From assembly GCA_965199185.1 (NCBI GenBank), contig CBDAQW010000014.1, positions 51,982 to 115,981 on the forward strand: a stretch of 64,000 nt of DNA, read 5' to 3'. Made by a program: the position numbers and the translations under genes. Source of the DNA: Endozoicomonas sp965199185 (GTDB taxonomy: Bacteria; Pseudomonadota; Gammaproteobacteria; Pseudomonadales; Endozoicomonadaceae). This document shows, piece by piece, positions 16,530-25,179 of the stretch; the first letter of the stretch is position 1, and each line of letters starts with the position of its first letter. The notes under the pieces are model-generated. The model was not told the DNA's origin and did not search any database. It saw only the letters and a list, made by a program, of their open reading frames with translations.

Positions 16530-19500
16530 ATGGATTCGTCATCTCGCCCTCGCCGCACCGATTTATCGCAAACCAACGATAACTTGCCCTCCCCATCTGA
16601 GCAGGAAGCAGATAACCCTACCGTTGGGCATAATACGTTGAGGCAGGAGATCAGAGAAAGCCCATCTCTCTCACATATTCCTGAAACACCAGACACGCAA
16701 ATTCATGAGCAAAAAACGACTCAGAAAACCTTCAGTAATGTCACTAAAACCCAAGCCAAATCATATATTTCTTCCGTGTGGCACTGGACTAAAAGCCTGT
16801 TTAACAATAAAACGGTCAGAAGAACTGAAGGGCAGGAATATATTCCTCAGGGTGAGGCTATTGAAGAAAGAAATAAAGAAAGAAAAAGCACCTTTGTGAG
16901 CCTGCTGAAAAGTACAGTCAAAATCGCCGCGAAAACCGCCAACTGGTTATCTGGCGGCAAATTGCAGAGTAAAGCCCTCAACTGGGGAGCCTTGGGCACC
17001 AGAAAATTGCTGGACCAAAAACTCTATATGCGTTTCCCCGGTCTGACCGATGAACAGTTTGAAAAACTACTCAGCCAATTGACCACCCTGGTTTCTAATA
17101 CCGTGCCAGAATCTTCTAACCCAATCGATATTATTATCTCTGAGATAGAGGTCGATATTGGCCTGCATAAACCACTTAAAATCAGAGATTTGTCATTCCA
17201 GGCAGTGCCAAAAACATTAGCACGTAATTGCGCGCTGATTCATCACCAAGGGCTAAAGCGTTCTGTTGAATTGAAAAATCTTGAATGCTTTCTTGATCTT
17301 CCCAATCAGGAAGAAAACAAACCTTATGCCAGAATTTTTTTTGGCATGAAGCAGGGCACCTTTACTATCGGCAGTGATTTCCCGAGCACTCTGAGAAAAG
17401 CCGGCCTGATGAATCTCACTAAAGCAGCAGCCTGGTCAGGATTTGAAAACCTGTCGCTTGATAAAGACAACACCACCATAAGACTTGAAGCACCAGAACT
17501 CATCATCAGGCACTCTAGGCTTGATCTGGCAATCCCTTTTATTGAGGGCGAACTTGTCGCAGCGGAACAACCAGGGTTTATGGCATTTGATGAAGGCGAA
17601 GCCATTCTGAAAGATGTCTGCATTACCAAGCCCATCGAGTTGAGCGCGCCAACTCATCAGTCTACCATCATACAGTGTGGTGGTTTTGCGTTTAAAAACA
17701 AATCTAATCGCAAGTGTCTGATTGACTTGAAAGAAGTCCATGCGCCAAATTTGGATGACTCCTTCAGCGGCCATGTCAGCGCCTCATTGTCACTCGACCT
17801 TGGTCTGGCCCGGAACCTACCGGATACTCCTGATGCATTAAAATTGCTCAATGGTGTTCGTCTTAATTGTGAAGTCAATCTGGACTTGGTCAATGGAGAA
17901 GGGGATTTCAATGCGATCAAAAAAAGCCTGAAAGTTTCTGAAGAGAAAAGCTGGAATCCTAAAAGCTGGTTTGTGGCATGGTTCGTTAATTCCGTCCTTA
18001 AATCAGATAAGACCCAAATCTATAAAGATGAAGCCGGTAATCATAAACTTGAAGTCGGCTTTTCCATCCCTGTAATAGGTTGGCTCGCTGGAAAACTGCT
18101 TGGAAGATACCTGAAAGATATTCCTCTTCCTGGTGACTATCTTGTTGCCCGGGAAGGCTGCAAAGGAAAAATTATTGCCAGTAACTTCCCATCTTTGCTG
18201 AACAGCATACTTTTAACGCCAATCAAAGCGCATATTGTTCGCAAGGATTTGGAGGTTTTGTGTAATAAAGCAGCATGCGGAGATTTTTCCGCCAGTTGCG
18301 AATTGATGAGTTCTGCCTCCAGGCTGCAAAATCAGGGGCATTCAGCACAAGTTCTGCGCATTCTCGAGGCGGTACCTCTTGAACATATTCACAAGTTGTA
18401 TACCCAATCCGAAGACTTCACAGTAGAGCAACTTTCACACGTTGCACGCAGGCTGGCAGAAATCAATCCGGACAAAGCCATTGCCGTCTATGCCATGACG
18501 ACCAATGCCGCACTACTCAACCATCTGCCCGACATTGAGAATATCAAAACCATGGTAGATAGAGCATTATCACTCTGCCGGAAACGTGGAACAGAGCAAA
18601 CAGCGGCTCAGGATATGCTCGAATTTATGGCGCGGGCAAAACCGGAATCGGGAGCCGTCGAACACCTTGCAACGCTTACCAGAGAGAAACTATATCCTGC
18701 GGATCAAATGGCTCGTTTATTACAAAGAGTCATCAGATCACCCCATTACATCAGCAAGCCCGAGCAACAGATCAACTTTTTGCTAGGGTTAGAACCGGAA
18801 ATATCTGAATTCCTGCCGCAAATACTGGAGCAATTCCCCATTCAGCAAATAGAGAGAGACTATCTAAGAGGTGTACCGACTGATGAGCAACATTTGTCGG
18901 TGCTTGAAGGACTGGCTCTCAAGCATCATTGCCCTGTAACCATTGTCAAATGGCTTGACCGCCTTGGTCATACAACCAGAGCTGAGCAATTACTGCACTC
19001 CGCTATAGAAAACGGTGACGTTTCTGCGTTAAGGCACAGAATTCTCGGAGAAATTGAACATGAGCGTTATGGTAAGCCATTGTATTCTCATGCGTTTAAC
19101 TTGCTGAACCGACTACTGGCTGACAACCAATGTTCTTCAGAACTGCAGAATGAAGCCATAAAACTAATGAGCCAGCTCTGGCAAAAAACCCGGAACAAAG
19201 ATATCGACTGGCCATTTCTTGCGGCGAACCAAAATAATGCGAACACTCCCGCGCTCTCAGATCAAAAAAATGCTTTTGAAAAACTCTTTGCCATACCAAC
19301 ATCGATATTGACAAGGCCTGAAACACTGCTCAGAAAACTGGATGAAATAAAAACTGAATTATCAGCCGCTCTAAACGACACCTCAGCTACTTCCTCTATA
19401 GCAACACTCTCCATAAAGAACTGCATACGCGTTGTTGATGCACTGGCCGATGAGACTCATCAAGGCATACAATTTCAAAAACTGGTGAATGATACCTACC

Positions 19501-19784
19501 AATACTTTGGTAATGGCAACAATGATCCAGCACAGATTCAGATGTCTGACCTCTCAGAGCAGGAAACATCATTTAATGATGCCGAGGACATTTTTAGTGA
19601 AGACGAGGATATATTCTATGATGCTCAAGAAAATATCTCTGACGTTTTGCAACTCAATGAAAGCAATGATCACGAAAGCAAACGAGGAAACTGGGCAACC
19701 GACCTGACCAGCATGATTCGCAACGCGACAAGCCAACACGGAAAAGACCTTATCGATCTGCAGCGGCCAGAAGATGAGGAGTAA
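16530..19784 (+). CDS. large protein of unknown function
   Basis: A 1,084-residue protein I do not recognise. There is no clear signal peptide or membrane span. Residues 1-70 are polar and probably disordered. About 115-570 look beta-rich, with many alternating hydrophobic stretches (LSLDLGLARNLPDTPDALKL and similar), loosely like AsmA-type repeats. About 590-930 are helical and repeat-like, similar to TPR/ARM solenoids (LARRLAEINPDKAIAVYAMT-type helices). The end is very acidic (DAEDIFSEDEDIFYDAQE) and asparagine-rich. The ATG at 16530 has AAGGA 12 bases upstream; an in-frame TTG at 16521 is too close to that site. It stands alone between lon and a convergent Nudix gene. Confidence 0.75.
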   Translation: MDSSSRPRRTDLSQTNDNLPSPSEQEADNPTVGHNTLRQEIRESPSLSHIPETPDTQIHEQKTTQKTFSNVTKTQAKSYISSVWHWTKSLFNNKTVRRTEGQEYIPQGEAIEERNKERKSTFVSLLKSTVKIAAKTANWLSGGKLQSKALNWGALGTRKLLDQKLYMRFPGLTDEQFEKLLSQLTTLVSNTVPESSNPIDIIISEIEVDIGLHKPLKIRDLSFQAVPKTLARNCALIHHQGLKRSVELKNLECFLDLPNQEENKPYARIFFGMKQGTFTIGSDFPSTLRKAGLMNLTKAAAWSGFENLSLDKDNTTIRLEAPELIIRHSRLDLAIPFIEGELVAAEQPGFMAFDEGEAILKDVCITKPIELSAPTHQSTIIQCGGFAFKNKSNRKCLIDLKEVHAPNLDDSFSGHVSASLSLDLGLARNLPDTPDALKLLNGVRLNCEVNLDLVNGEGDFNAIKKSLKVSEEKSWNPKSWFVAWFVNSVLKSDKTQIYKDEAGNHKLEVGFSIPVIGWLAGKLLGRYLKDIPLPGDYLVAREGCKGKIIASNFPSLLNSILLTPIKAHIVRKDLEVLCNKAACGDFSASCELMSSASRLQNQGHSAQVLRILEAVPLEHIHKLYTQSEDFTVEQLSHVARRLAEINPDKAIAVYAMTTNAALLNHLPDIENIKTMVDRALSLCRKRGTEQTAAQDMLEFMARAKPESGAVEHLATLTREKLYPADQMARLLQRVIRSPHYISKPEQQINFLLGLEPEISEFLPQILEQFPIQQIERDYLRGVPTDEQHLSVLEGLALKHHCPVTIVKWLDRLGHTTRAEQLLHSAIENGDVSALRHRILGEIEHERYGKPLYSHAFNLLNRLLADNQCSSELQNEAIKLMSQLWQKTRNKDIDWPFLAANQNNANTPALSDQKNAFEKLFAIPTSILTRPETLLRKLDEIKTELSAALNDTSATSSIATLSIKNCIRVVDALADETHQGIQFQKLVNDTYQYFGNGNNDPAQIQMSDLSEQETSFNDAEDIFSEDEDIFYDAQENISDVLQLNESNDHESKRGNWATDLTSMIRNATSQHGKDLIDLQRPEDEE

Positions 19785-19809
19785 AAATGAAGCGTAAACC
19801 AGATTACAC

Positions 19810-20331
19810 TTATCGCAAACAATGCGCCAGCCGCTCCAGAGCTACCAGACTGTCTGGCGTGTAATTGCGATGATGCCGGTTGCTTAAGATATCTTCCGGC
19901 GTTTCAAAAACAACATTAACCACTTCATCTTCCTGCAAAGTTAAAGCCCCATCATAACGACAGCTGTACACCCTGCCCCAGACCTGACAGTCATCATTGT
20001 GAAAATAGAAATGAAAATGCGGAGTCACCGGCGTATTTTCGATACCTAACTCTTCCTCCAGTTCACGAACGGCCGCCTCATCATAACTTTCGCCCTCAGC
20101 AACCACGCCACCGGTGGATGGATCAAAAAAGCCGGGGTAAATATCTTTGCTCAGCGTTCGTTCCTGAACATGCAGCTGACCGTTTGAGTTAAACACAAAC
20201 ACATAAGTCGCCCGATGACAGAGACCTTCTTCACGCATTGTAGGTCTGGAAGCGCTGCCAAGCACATGGTTATGATTATCAACAATCAAGACTTGCTCTA
20301 CCTTTGCCTCAAGCTCTTGCTGACCAGACAT
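19810..20331 (-). CDS. Nudix hydrolase (YfcD / IPP-isomerase-like)
   Basis: A 173-residue Nudix protein. The complete Nudix box is GGVVAEGESYDEAAVRELEEELGI (middle 20 residues VAEGESYDEAAVRELEEELG), with the catalytic glutamates in REXXEE. The N-terminal ASRPTMREEGLCHRATYVFV and the FDPSTGG segment are typical of the YfcD/IDI-like group, which act on nucleoside-diphosphate-type substrates; the actual substrate is unknown. Start chosen at the ATG at 20331, with an AGGAGG ribosome site about ten bases before; the frame runs ten codons further to 20361. Confidence 0.9.
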   Translation of the reverse strand: MSGQQELEAKVEQVLIVDNHNHVLGSASRPTMREEGLCHRATYVFVFNSNGQLHVQERTLSKDIYPGFFDPSTGGVVAEGESYDEAAVRELEEELGIENTPVTPHFHFYFHNDDCQVWGRVYSCRYDGALTLQEDEVVNVVFETPEDILSNRHHRNYTPDSLVALERLAHCLR

Positions 20332-20752
20332 AAAGATCTGCCTCCTGTTTTTTAGTGCCACATTATTTTTATACCCGATGTGTGACTTTTATCTCGTAGG
20401 TTGCCAATCCATGGTTTCTGGGTTCTGTACACTCCCTGTACAGAACCCAGAAACCATGGATAGCCATGTTGAAATTAAAAGTCACATATCGGGTTTTTAT
20501 TGTATTTTTTATTACTCAGCGAGTCGCAAACAATACGTTCATCATCAAACCTGTTGAATTTGTCAGAGGAAAGATCTTTCGTCAAGACTGATAAGTATTG
20601 CCCGCAACCGGTATACTAATACTCATCAGCTTTTTATTACCATTTTGTTTCTACTCAATAACATTCAAGATTTTCCGACAATACCAGAACCATCCCTGAA
20701 ATCCGTTGCCTTCACTGCAACCAGACCTACACCGTTTTCCAAAGGGGACAAT
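20332..20752. other. divergent intergenic region, Nudix / ppnN
   Basis: About 420 bases without a gene. It contains the 51-base perfect palindrome at 20409-20459 and a longer open frame extension of ppnN (from 20645) that is not family-like. AAGGGGAC just before 20753 is the ribosome site of ppnN. Confidence 0.5.
20409..20459. repeat. 22-bp-stem palindrome (member of a dispersed GTACAG repeat family)
   Basis: Two perfect 22-base inverted arms (CCATGGTTTCTGGGTTCTGT-AC and its inverse) around a seven-base loop ACTCCCT. The core GGGTTCTGTAC...GTACAGAACC recurs in shortened form at 32528-32557, 34481-34513 and 37999-38032. It could work as a bidirectional terminator, REP-like element or protein-binding site. 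Confidence 0.8.
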
Positions 20753-22129
20753 ATGACCAAAACCAATGTTATCTCTGCTATTGTAAATCCCGTGGGCTCT
20801 ATGCGAGTCCTCTCAAGCCGGGAAGTTAACATTCTTCAGGACACCAGCAAAACCGGCCTGCACGGACTGTTTCGCCAGTGCGCACTGGCGGTTTTAAGCT
20901 GTGAGCAGGAGGGCGACAGCGCTGAAGAACTTCTCAAACAGTATCAGGATTTTGACATCGCCATCGTGCAGGAACATCGTGGCCTTAAACTTGAACTGAT
21001 CAATGCACCTGCCAGCGCCTTTGTCGCCGGAAAATTAATTCGCGGTGTCAGGGAAAACCTATTTTCCGTACTGCGGGATATTCTGTATGTGTCTTCTCAC
21101 ATCACCGATGACCCTCGATACAATCATGACAGTACTTCAGACATCACCCATCTGGTGTTTGATATTCTTCGTAATGCTGATGCCTTTATTACCAAACAGC
21201 TGCCCAATACCATTGTGTGCTGGGGCGGGCATTCTATCTCCCGTGGTGAGTACGAATACACGAAGCTGGTCGGCTATCAGCTGGGGTTGAGGAAACTGGA
21301 TATCTGTACCGGCTGTGGCCCCGGTGCCATGAAAGGCCCAATGAAAGGTGCCTACATTGGTCATGCCAAACAGCGGGTAGCCAACGGCCGTTTTATTGGT
21401 TTAACCGAACCCGGCATTATTGCAGCAGAATCCCCTAACCCGATTGTTAACGAGCTGGTTATTCTCCCGGATATCGAAAAACGCCTGGAAGCCTTTGTGC
21501 GTTTCGGGCACGGAATTATTGTATTCCCCGGTGGTCCGGGCACCTGTGAAGAGATTCTCTATCTGCTCGGTATTCTGCTACACCCGGACAATGACCACAT
21601 CCCCATGCCGCTGGTCTTTACCGGCCCGGCGGGTGCTAGTGAATACTTTGAGAAGATTGATCAATTCATTGGCAATACACTCGGCAAAAAGGCTCAGGAC
21701 AAATACCAGATCATCGTTGATGACCCTGTGGAAGTGGCGCGCACCATGCGCACTGAACTGGACAGAGTAACGCGCTTCCGCCGTAAACAGGGAGATGCCT
21801 ACTACTTCAACTGGCTTCTGACTATTGATCATGAGTTTCAGAGACCATTTGACCCGACCCATGCCAACATGAAATCACTGGAACTCAGTACTTCGCTGCC
21901 AGATTACCAGCTGGCTGCTAACCTGCGCCGGGCGATGTCAGGCATTGTTGCCGGAAACATCAAAGAAGATGGTGTTAACCTGATTCGCCAACACGGCCCC
22001 TATCAACTCACCGGCGAAGCAAAACTGATGAAGCAGATTGACGCCCTGCTCCAGTCGTTTGTCGATCAGTACCGGATGAAACTGCCCGGCAGTCATTACC
22101 AGCCCTGCTACGAAGTCGTAGGCACCTGA
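20753..22129 (+). CDS. ppnN: nucleotide 5'-monophosphate nucleosidase PpnN (YgdH)
   Basis: A 458-residue homologue of E. coli PpnN (454), which cleaves purine and pyrimidine nucleoside monophosphates to base and ribose 5-phosphate and is controlled by (p)ppGpp. The LOG-type core has GGHSISRGEYEYTKLVGYQL, CTGCGPGAMKGPMKGA and the motif PGGPGTCEEILYLLG. Start chosen at the ATG at 20753 because it gives the family N-terminus (IVNPVGSMRVLSSREVNIL compares with ISPLGSMDMLSQLEVDML) and has a strong AAGGGGAC site before it. Confidence 0.95.
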   Translation: MTKTNVISAIVNPVGSMRVLSSREVNILQDTSKTGLHGLFRQCALAVLSCEQEGDSAEELLKQYQDFDIAIVQEHRGLKLELINAPASAFVAGKLIRGVRENLFSVLRDILYVSSHITDDPRYNHDSTSDITHLVFDILRNADAFITKQLPNTIVCWGGHSISRGEYEYTKLVGYQLGLRKLDICTGCGPGAMKGPMKGAYIGHAKQRVANGRFIGLTEPGIIAAESPNPIVNELVILPDIEKRLEAFVRFGHGIIVFPGGPGTCEEILYLLGILLHPDNDHIPMPLVFTGPAGASEYFEKIDQFIGNTLGKKAQDKYQIIVDDPVEVARTMRTELDRVTRFRRKQGDAYYFNWLLTIDHEFQRPFDPTHANMKSLELSTSLPDYQLAANLRRAMSGIVAGNIKEDGVNLIRQHGPYQLTGEAKLMKQIDALLQSFVDQYRMKLPGSHYQPCYEVVGT

Positions 22130-22469
22130 TCAACCTTTACTCAGGAGGCCGATATTGCCTCCTGGACTCATTTCTGTGATGAATACTCACCATTTCGGTG
22201 AATACTTAACTTAAGCCCCACCATTCGTTATACTGCCGGCGCTGATGGTCAGTTTCCAGCTTTTGGCGTCTCTTCATACTGATGTTGTAAAGCTCTGTTT
22301 TCCAATTCACTGTCGCCTTTATATCCATCAAAAACCAAGCAGCGACAGCATCCGTCAGCACTGCAAATTCGTTTGCTTACAGGTTATTTTCAGGAATGTC
22401 TCACTGACCAAAACAATCAAGAATGTCAGTTGAAGGATCGCCACAACACCACTGATGAGGATCGAAGCC
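22130..22469. other. intergenic region, ppnN / acnB
   Basis: About 340 bases. A hairpin at 22143-22163 (AGGAGGC / GCCTCCT) follows ppnN and may end its transcript, though its T run is weak. The rest should hold the acnB promoter; I see no operator I can name and no gene. Confidence 0.4.
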
Positions 22470-25061
22470 GTGCTAGAAGCCTATAGACAACATGTCTCAG
22501 AACGTGCCTCCGAAGGTGTCCCTCCCAAACCATTGAGTGCCGAACAGGTCACTGGTCTGGTTGAGTTGCTGAAAAACCCACCCGCCGGAGAAGAACAGGA
22601 ATTGCTGAACCTGCTCGAAAACCGCATCCCCCCTGGCGTGGATGAAGCCGCCTATGTAAAGGCTGGTTTCCTTTCTGCCATTGTCAAAGGGGAAGCAGAA
22701 TCACCTCTGATCGACAACAAGCGTGCTGTTGAATTACTGGGCATGATGCTCGGCGGCTACAACATTGAAACGCTCGTTAGCTTGCTGGATAACACCGAAC
22801 TGGGTGAACTGGCAGCCGAGCAATTGAAAAAAACGCTGCTGGTCTTTGAATCCTTCCATGATGTGGCAGACAAAGCCAAAGAAGGCAACGCCAATGCCGT
22901 TGCCGTTCTGAAATCCTGGGCAGAAGCTGAGTGGTTCACTCAGCGTGAAGCGGTTCAGGAAAGCATTAAAGTGGCTGTATTTAAAGTCACTGGCGAAACC
23001 AACACCGATGACCTGTCTCCGGCACCGGATGCCTGGTCCCGCCCGGACATCCCTTTGCATGCCCGTGCCATGTATAAGATGCAGCGTGATGGTCTGACCC
23101 CGAATGAACAGGGTGTAGTTGGTCCTCTGCAACAGGTTGAAGAAATCAAAAATAAAGGTCTGCCTGTTGCCTTTGTCGGCGATGTGGTCGGCACCGGGTC
23201 TTCCCGTAAATCAGCCACCAACTCGGTACTCTGGTTCTTTGGTGATGACATTCCCGGCGTTCCTAATAAGCGGGCTGGAGGCATCTGTATCGGTGGTAAG
23301 GTTGCCCCTATTTTCTACAACACCATGGAAGATGCCGGCGCTCTGGTCTTTGAAGCACCGGTAGAACAACTGAACATGGGTGATGTGATTGAAATTCGCC
23401 CTTACGATGGCAAAATTCTGTCTGAGTCTGGCGAAGTGCTGTCTGAATTTACGCTCAAATCCGATGTTATTCTGGATGAAGTCAGAGCTGGCGGTCGAAT
23501 CAATCTGATCATCGGTCGTGGTCTTACCGATCGTGCCCGTGAAGCACTCGACCTGGCACCTTCAGACGTTTTCCGTCGCCCGGTATCGCCAGAAGACTCC
23601 GGCAAAGGCTTCACTCTGGCTCAGAAAATGGTGGGTAAAGCCTGCGGCGTCAAAGGCGTCCGCCCCGGTCAATACTGTGAGCCCAGGATGACCACCGTCG
23701 GTTCTCAGGATACCACCGGACCAATGACCCGGGATGAACTGAAAGACCTCGCCTGCCTTGGTTTCTCATCCGACCTGGTAATGCAGTCTTTCTGCCACAC
23801 AGCAGCTTATCCCAAACCCGTAGATGTGGAAACGCACCACACCTTGCCAGACTTTATCATGAACCGTGGTGGTGTTGCCCTGCGTCCCGGTGATGGCATT
23901 ATCCACAGCTGGCTGAACCGCATGCTGCTGCCTGACACCGTAGGTACTGGTGGTGATTCTCACACTCGCTTCCCACTGGGTATTTCATTCCCGGCGGGCT
24001 CTGGTCTGGTTGCCTTTGCTGCCGCCACCGGTGTGATGCCATTGGATATGCCTGAGTCCGTACTGGTTCGTTTTAAAGGTGAAATGCAGCCCGGCATTAC
24101 CTTGCGTGATCTGGTGCATGCCATTCCTTATTACGGCATCAAACAGGGGCTGCTGACTGTTGACAAGAAGGGCAAGAAAAATGCCTTCTCTGGTCGGGTT
24201 CTGGAAATCGAAGGGCTGGAGAGTCTCACCGTTGAACAGGCGTTTGAATTGTCAGATGCTTCTGCAGAACGCTCTGCTGCCGGTTGTACCATCACCCTTT
24301 CAGAAGACTCTATTACTGAATACCTGAAATCCAACGTCACCATGCTGCGCTGGATGATTAAGGAGGGTTATGGCGATGCCCGTACTCTGGAACGTCGCGC
24401 CCAAAAGATGGAAGAGTGGCTGACCAATCCATCCATGATGCGTGCTGATACTGACGCTGAATACGCCGAAATCATTGAAATTGATCTGGCCGATATCAAA
24501 GAACCTATTCTTTGCGCACCGAATGATCCGGATGACGCCCGCACGTTATCCGACGTTGCCGGTGACAAGGTAGACGAAGTCTTCCTCGGCTCCTGCATGA
24601 CCAACATCGGTCATTTCCGTGCAGCCGGTAAGCTGCTGGAGCAAAACACCAAACCATTGCAAACCCGGTTCTGGATGTCCCCTCCAACCAAAATGGACAA
24701 AGCGCAACTGGAACAGGAAGGTTACTACGATATTTACAACACCAGCGGAGTTCGTACCGAAATCCCCGGCTGTTCACTCTGTATGGGTAACCAGGCAAGA
24801 GTAGAAGCAGGCGCTACGGTGCTGTCTACTTCGACCCGGAACTTTCCAAACCGTCTTGGTGATGGCGCTAATGTCTATCTCTGTTCTGCAGAGCTGGCAT
24901 CTGTAGGTGCCATTCTTGGCAAAATCCCTACTGCTGAGGAATATCTGGAATACGCCAGCGACCTGAATGCTATGGGTTCAGAAGTGTATCGCTACCTGAA
25001 CTTTGATCAGGTGGAGTCCTATCAACAGGCAGCTAACGAGATTATCACCAAAGCCAGCTGA
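22470..25061 (+). CDS. acnB: aconitate hydratase B
   Basis: An 863-residue aconitase B (E. coli 865), converting citrate to isocitrate in the TCA cycle and also acting on 2-methyl-cis-aconitate. The N-terminal HEAT-like domain (about 1-160) includes ELLKNPPAGEEQELLNLL. The [4Fe-4S] cysteines are in FLGSCMTNIGHFRAAG (about 705) and PGCSLCMGNQARVEAG (about 764-767). The start is the GTG at 22470, giving an N-terminus LEAYRQHVSERA that aligns with E. coli LEEYRKHVAERA, and it has GAGGAT about nine bases before; an ATG 15 bases upstream has no ribosome site. Confidence 0.97.
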   Translation: MLEAYRQHVSERASEGVPPKPLSAEQVTGLVELLKNPPAGEEQELLNLLENRIPPGVDEAAYVKAGFLSAIVKGEAESPLIDNKRAVELLGMMLGGYNIETLVSLLDNTELGELAAEQLKKTLLVFESFHDVADKAKEGNANAVAVLKSWAEAEWFTQREAVQESIKVAVFKVTGETNTDDLSPAPDAWSRPDIPLHARAMYKMQRDGLTPNEQGVVGPLQQVEEIKNKGLPVAFVGDVVGTGSSRKSATNSVLWFFGDDIPGVPNKRAGGICIGGKVAPIFYNTMEDAGALVFEAPVEQLNMGDVIEIRPYDGKILSESGEVLSEFTLKSDVILDEVRAGGRINLIIGRGLTDRAREALDLAPSDVFRRPVSPEDSGKGFTLAQKMVGKACGVKGVRPGQYCEPRMTTVGSQDTTGPMTRDELKDLACLGFSSDLVMQSFCHTAAYPKPVDVETHHTLPDFIMNRGGVALRPGDGIIHSWLNRMLLPDTVGTGGDSHTRFPLGISFPAGSGLVAFAAATGVMPLDMPESVLVRFKGEMQPGITLRDLVHAIPYYGIKQGLLTVDKKGKKNAFSGRVLEIEGLESLTVEQAFELSDASAERSAAGCTITLSEDSITEYLKSNVTMLRWMIKEGYGDARTLERRAQKMEEWLTNPSMMRADTDAEYAEIIEIDLADIKEPILCAPNDPDDARTLSDVAGDKVDEVFLGSCMTNIGHFRAAGKLLEQNTKPLQTRFWMSPPTKMDKAQLEQEGYYDIYNTSGVRTEIPGCSLCMGNQARVEAGATVLSTSTRNFPNRLGDGANVYLCSAELASVGAILGKIPTAEEYLEYASDLNAMGSEVYRYLNFDQVESYQQAANEIITKAS

Positions 25062-25082
25062 TTCTGATCGTTAAACCTCTGT

Positions 25083-25121
25083 AAACCCCAGCCCCCAACC
25101 GTGGGCTGGGGTTTCTTTTTT
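25083..25121 (+). terminator. acnB intrinsic terminator
   Basis: A perfect 12-bp stem (AAACCCCAGCCC / GGGCTGGGGTTT) with an eight-base loop followed by CTTTTTTAT, 21 bases after the acnB stop. A classic strong terminator. Confidence 0.93.
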
Positions 25122-25179
25122 ATGGCATTTTATCTGCTGCCGATGGCTATAAAAGAACATCAGCAGATAGGTAGGCGTT

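Noticed and set aside
20409..20459. LexA/SOS box reading of the CTGTACAG palindromes
   Set aside because: The spacing does not match CTG-N10-CAG operators, the sites are not in front of SOS genes, and two of them lie at gene ends.
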